Shown in pieces: positions 63,386 through 64,000 of a DNA stretch of 64,000 bases. How positions within the stretch are numbered: the first letter of the stretch is position 1; the number at the start of each line of letters is the position of its first letter. The stretch is from the NCBI RefSeq assembly GCF_013874595.1, contig NZ_CP059431.1, forward strand, positions 434,001 to 498,000, given 5' to 3'. The DNA is from Flavobacterium sp. xlx-214 (GTDB taxonomy: Bacteria; Bacteroidota; Bacteroidia; Flavobacteriales; Flavobacteriaceae). The notes beneath the pieces are model-generated. The model was not told the DNA's origin and ran no database searches. It worked only from the letters and a program-made list of their open reading frames with translations. A program made the position numbers and the translations under genes.

Positions 63386-64000
63386 TACTTTTTAACTTCT
63401 TGATTATTCATTTTAATTTCCTGAGTATCTGCATTGATCATTTTAGTTACTACAGGCAACATTTTATTGGCTAGTTTGGTCATAAACTGTGTATCCATTT
63501 CTTGAAACTCATCTTTTGGATGATGATAATAGTTGAAGTTAGAAAAATCGAACGCAGAAATAGTGTGCGAAGGAATACCAAATTGCTCGTAGAAAGGATA
63601 GTTATCAGATGCCTTAAAAAGATTGTATTTTTCTGCCATTTCTGATTTTCCTACTAAAGTACTTTCTGCATACTCATTAAGTTTTGTAGCCATATTAGAA
63701 AAATCGTACCCTGTAATAAACATATCATAATCATAATTCATTGGCACACCTAACATTTCAAAATTAAGTAAAGTGTATACGTTTACACCTTTCTCTTTTA
63801 ACTTTTTTGCTAAATGATACGATCCTAATAAACCTTTTTCTTCTGCTGAAAAATACACAATTAAAACCGAACGTTTGTTTGTCTTAAAGGTGCCTAAGTA
63901 TTTCGCAATTTCAGACAAAACGGTTGTTCCCGATGCATTATCATTGGCACCGTTATTAATTTTATCTTCTCCTTTAGCTTCAGGCGTAATACCAATATGA
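63385..64000 (-). CDS. M28 family metallopeptidase (5' part beyond window edge)
   Basis: The frame is open to the right edge, so only the C-terminal about 205 residues are visible. It begins HIGITPEAKG and has NNGANDNASGTTVL, where the Asp is the bridging zinc ligand of M28 aminopeptidases. FSAEEKGLLGS follows with the catalytic Glu and neighbouring ligand. A later histidine is in YYHHPKDEF near the end. The TTG at 63918 is internal, not the start. M28 enzymes are usually exported aminopeptidases, but the N-terminal signal is outside the window. Confidence 0.9.
   Translation of the reverse strand, partial: HIGITPEAKGEDKINNGANDNASGTTVLSEIAKYLGTFKTNKRSVLIVYFSAEEKGLLGSYHLAKKLKEKGVNVYTLLNFEMLGVPMNYDYDMFITGYDFSNMATKLNEYAESTLVGKSEMAEKYNLFKASDNYPFYEQFGIPSHTISAFDFSNFNYYHHPKDEFQEMDTQFMTKLANKMLPVVTKMINADTQEIKMNNQEVKK

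Noticed and set aside
63385..63918. Start of the M28 peptidase at the TTG at 63918
   Set aside because: The frame continues upstream to the window edge with the conserved zinc-site motif NNGANDNASG, so the TTG is internal.
1..64000. tRNA, rRNA, CRISPR array, insertion sequence or riboswitch
   Set aside because: I looked for transposase motifs, regularly spaced short repeats and cloverleaf-like segments on both strands and saw none. Hairpins found are all explained as terminators or operators. A covariance-model scan was not possible here.

Overview
The window looks like a chromosomal segment of a member of the Flavobacteriaceae (Bacteroidota). The DNA is AT-rich. SprA, the outer-membrane translocon of the type IX secretion system (T9SS), is present, as are T9SS sorting domains, PorP/SprF and membrane-bound AraC regulators. 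Several upstream regions carry the Bacteroidota -7 box TAnnTTTG. No tRNA, rRNA, insertion sequence or CRISPR array was recognised. The genus cannot be fixed from sequence reading alone.

Layout. 1-17.7 kb is core genome, all on the minus strand: the 3'-truncated tsaB; a cytochrome oxidase assembly and subunit block (Sco1, a Cys-less Sco-like protein, DUF420, subunits III, III and IV, heme O synthase) that lacks subunits I and II; deoC; vanZ-gcvH; the 7.3-kb sprA coupled to ruvA; and maeB. 17.7-18.5 kb has no intact gene but holds the wreck of a T9SS type A sorting domain. 18.5-28.7 kb mixes a FabH-like synthase, lpxD (with a fossil copy of its 3' end beyond a small lipoprotein gene), brnQ, and many small lipoproteins and membrane proteins of unknown function. 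28.7-35.5 kb is a cell-surface glycan region: a flippase, a methyltransferase, a GT2, two GtrII-like transferases and GtrB. 35.6-37.7 kb carries mlaE-mlaF and a small unknown gene.

37.7-51.6 kb is the most distinctive part: eight minus-strand genes with gaps of 8-39 bases. From 5' to 3' they encode three related secreted fibre-like proteins, a small secreted protein, a 1011-aa adhesin-like protein, a type B T9SS cargo, a PorP/SprF protein and an OmpA/PD40 protein. It reads as one transcription unit for a surface appendage or matrix. Its upstream region has a 16-bp direct repeat flanking a 17-bp perfect palindrome.

51.9-59.5 kb is a dense regulatory island on the same strand: two membrane AraC-type regulators, a NarL-type response regulator overlapping its histidine kinase, two related multi-pass membrane proteins, an unknown soluble protein and a TPR regulator. 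A paired palindrome, consensus AGGTAnAATTACCT, lies about 55 bases upstream of both the AraC pair and the TPR gene, which suggests shared control. I infer, without proof, that this island controls the adjacent fibre operon. 59.6-64 kb holds a DUF6056-like membrane protein, manC, an SprT-like metalloprotein, an SDR enzyme and the 3' part of an M28 peptidase gene running off the right edge.
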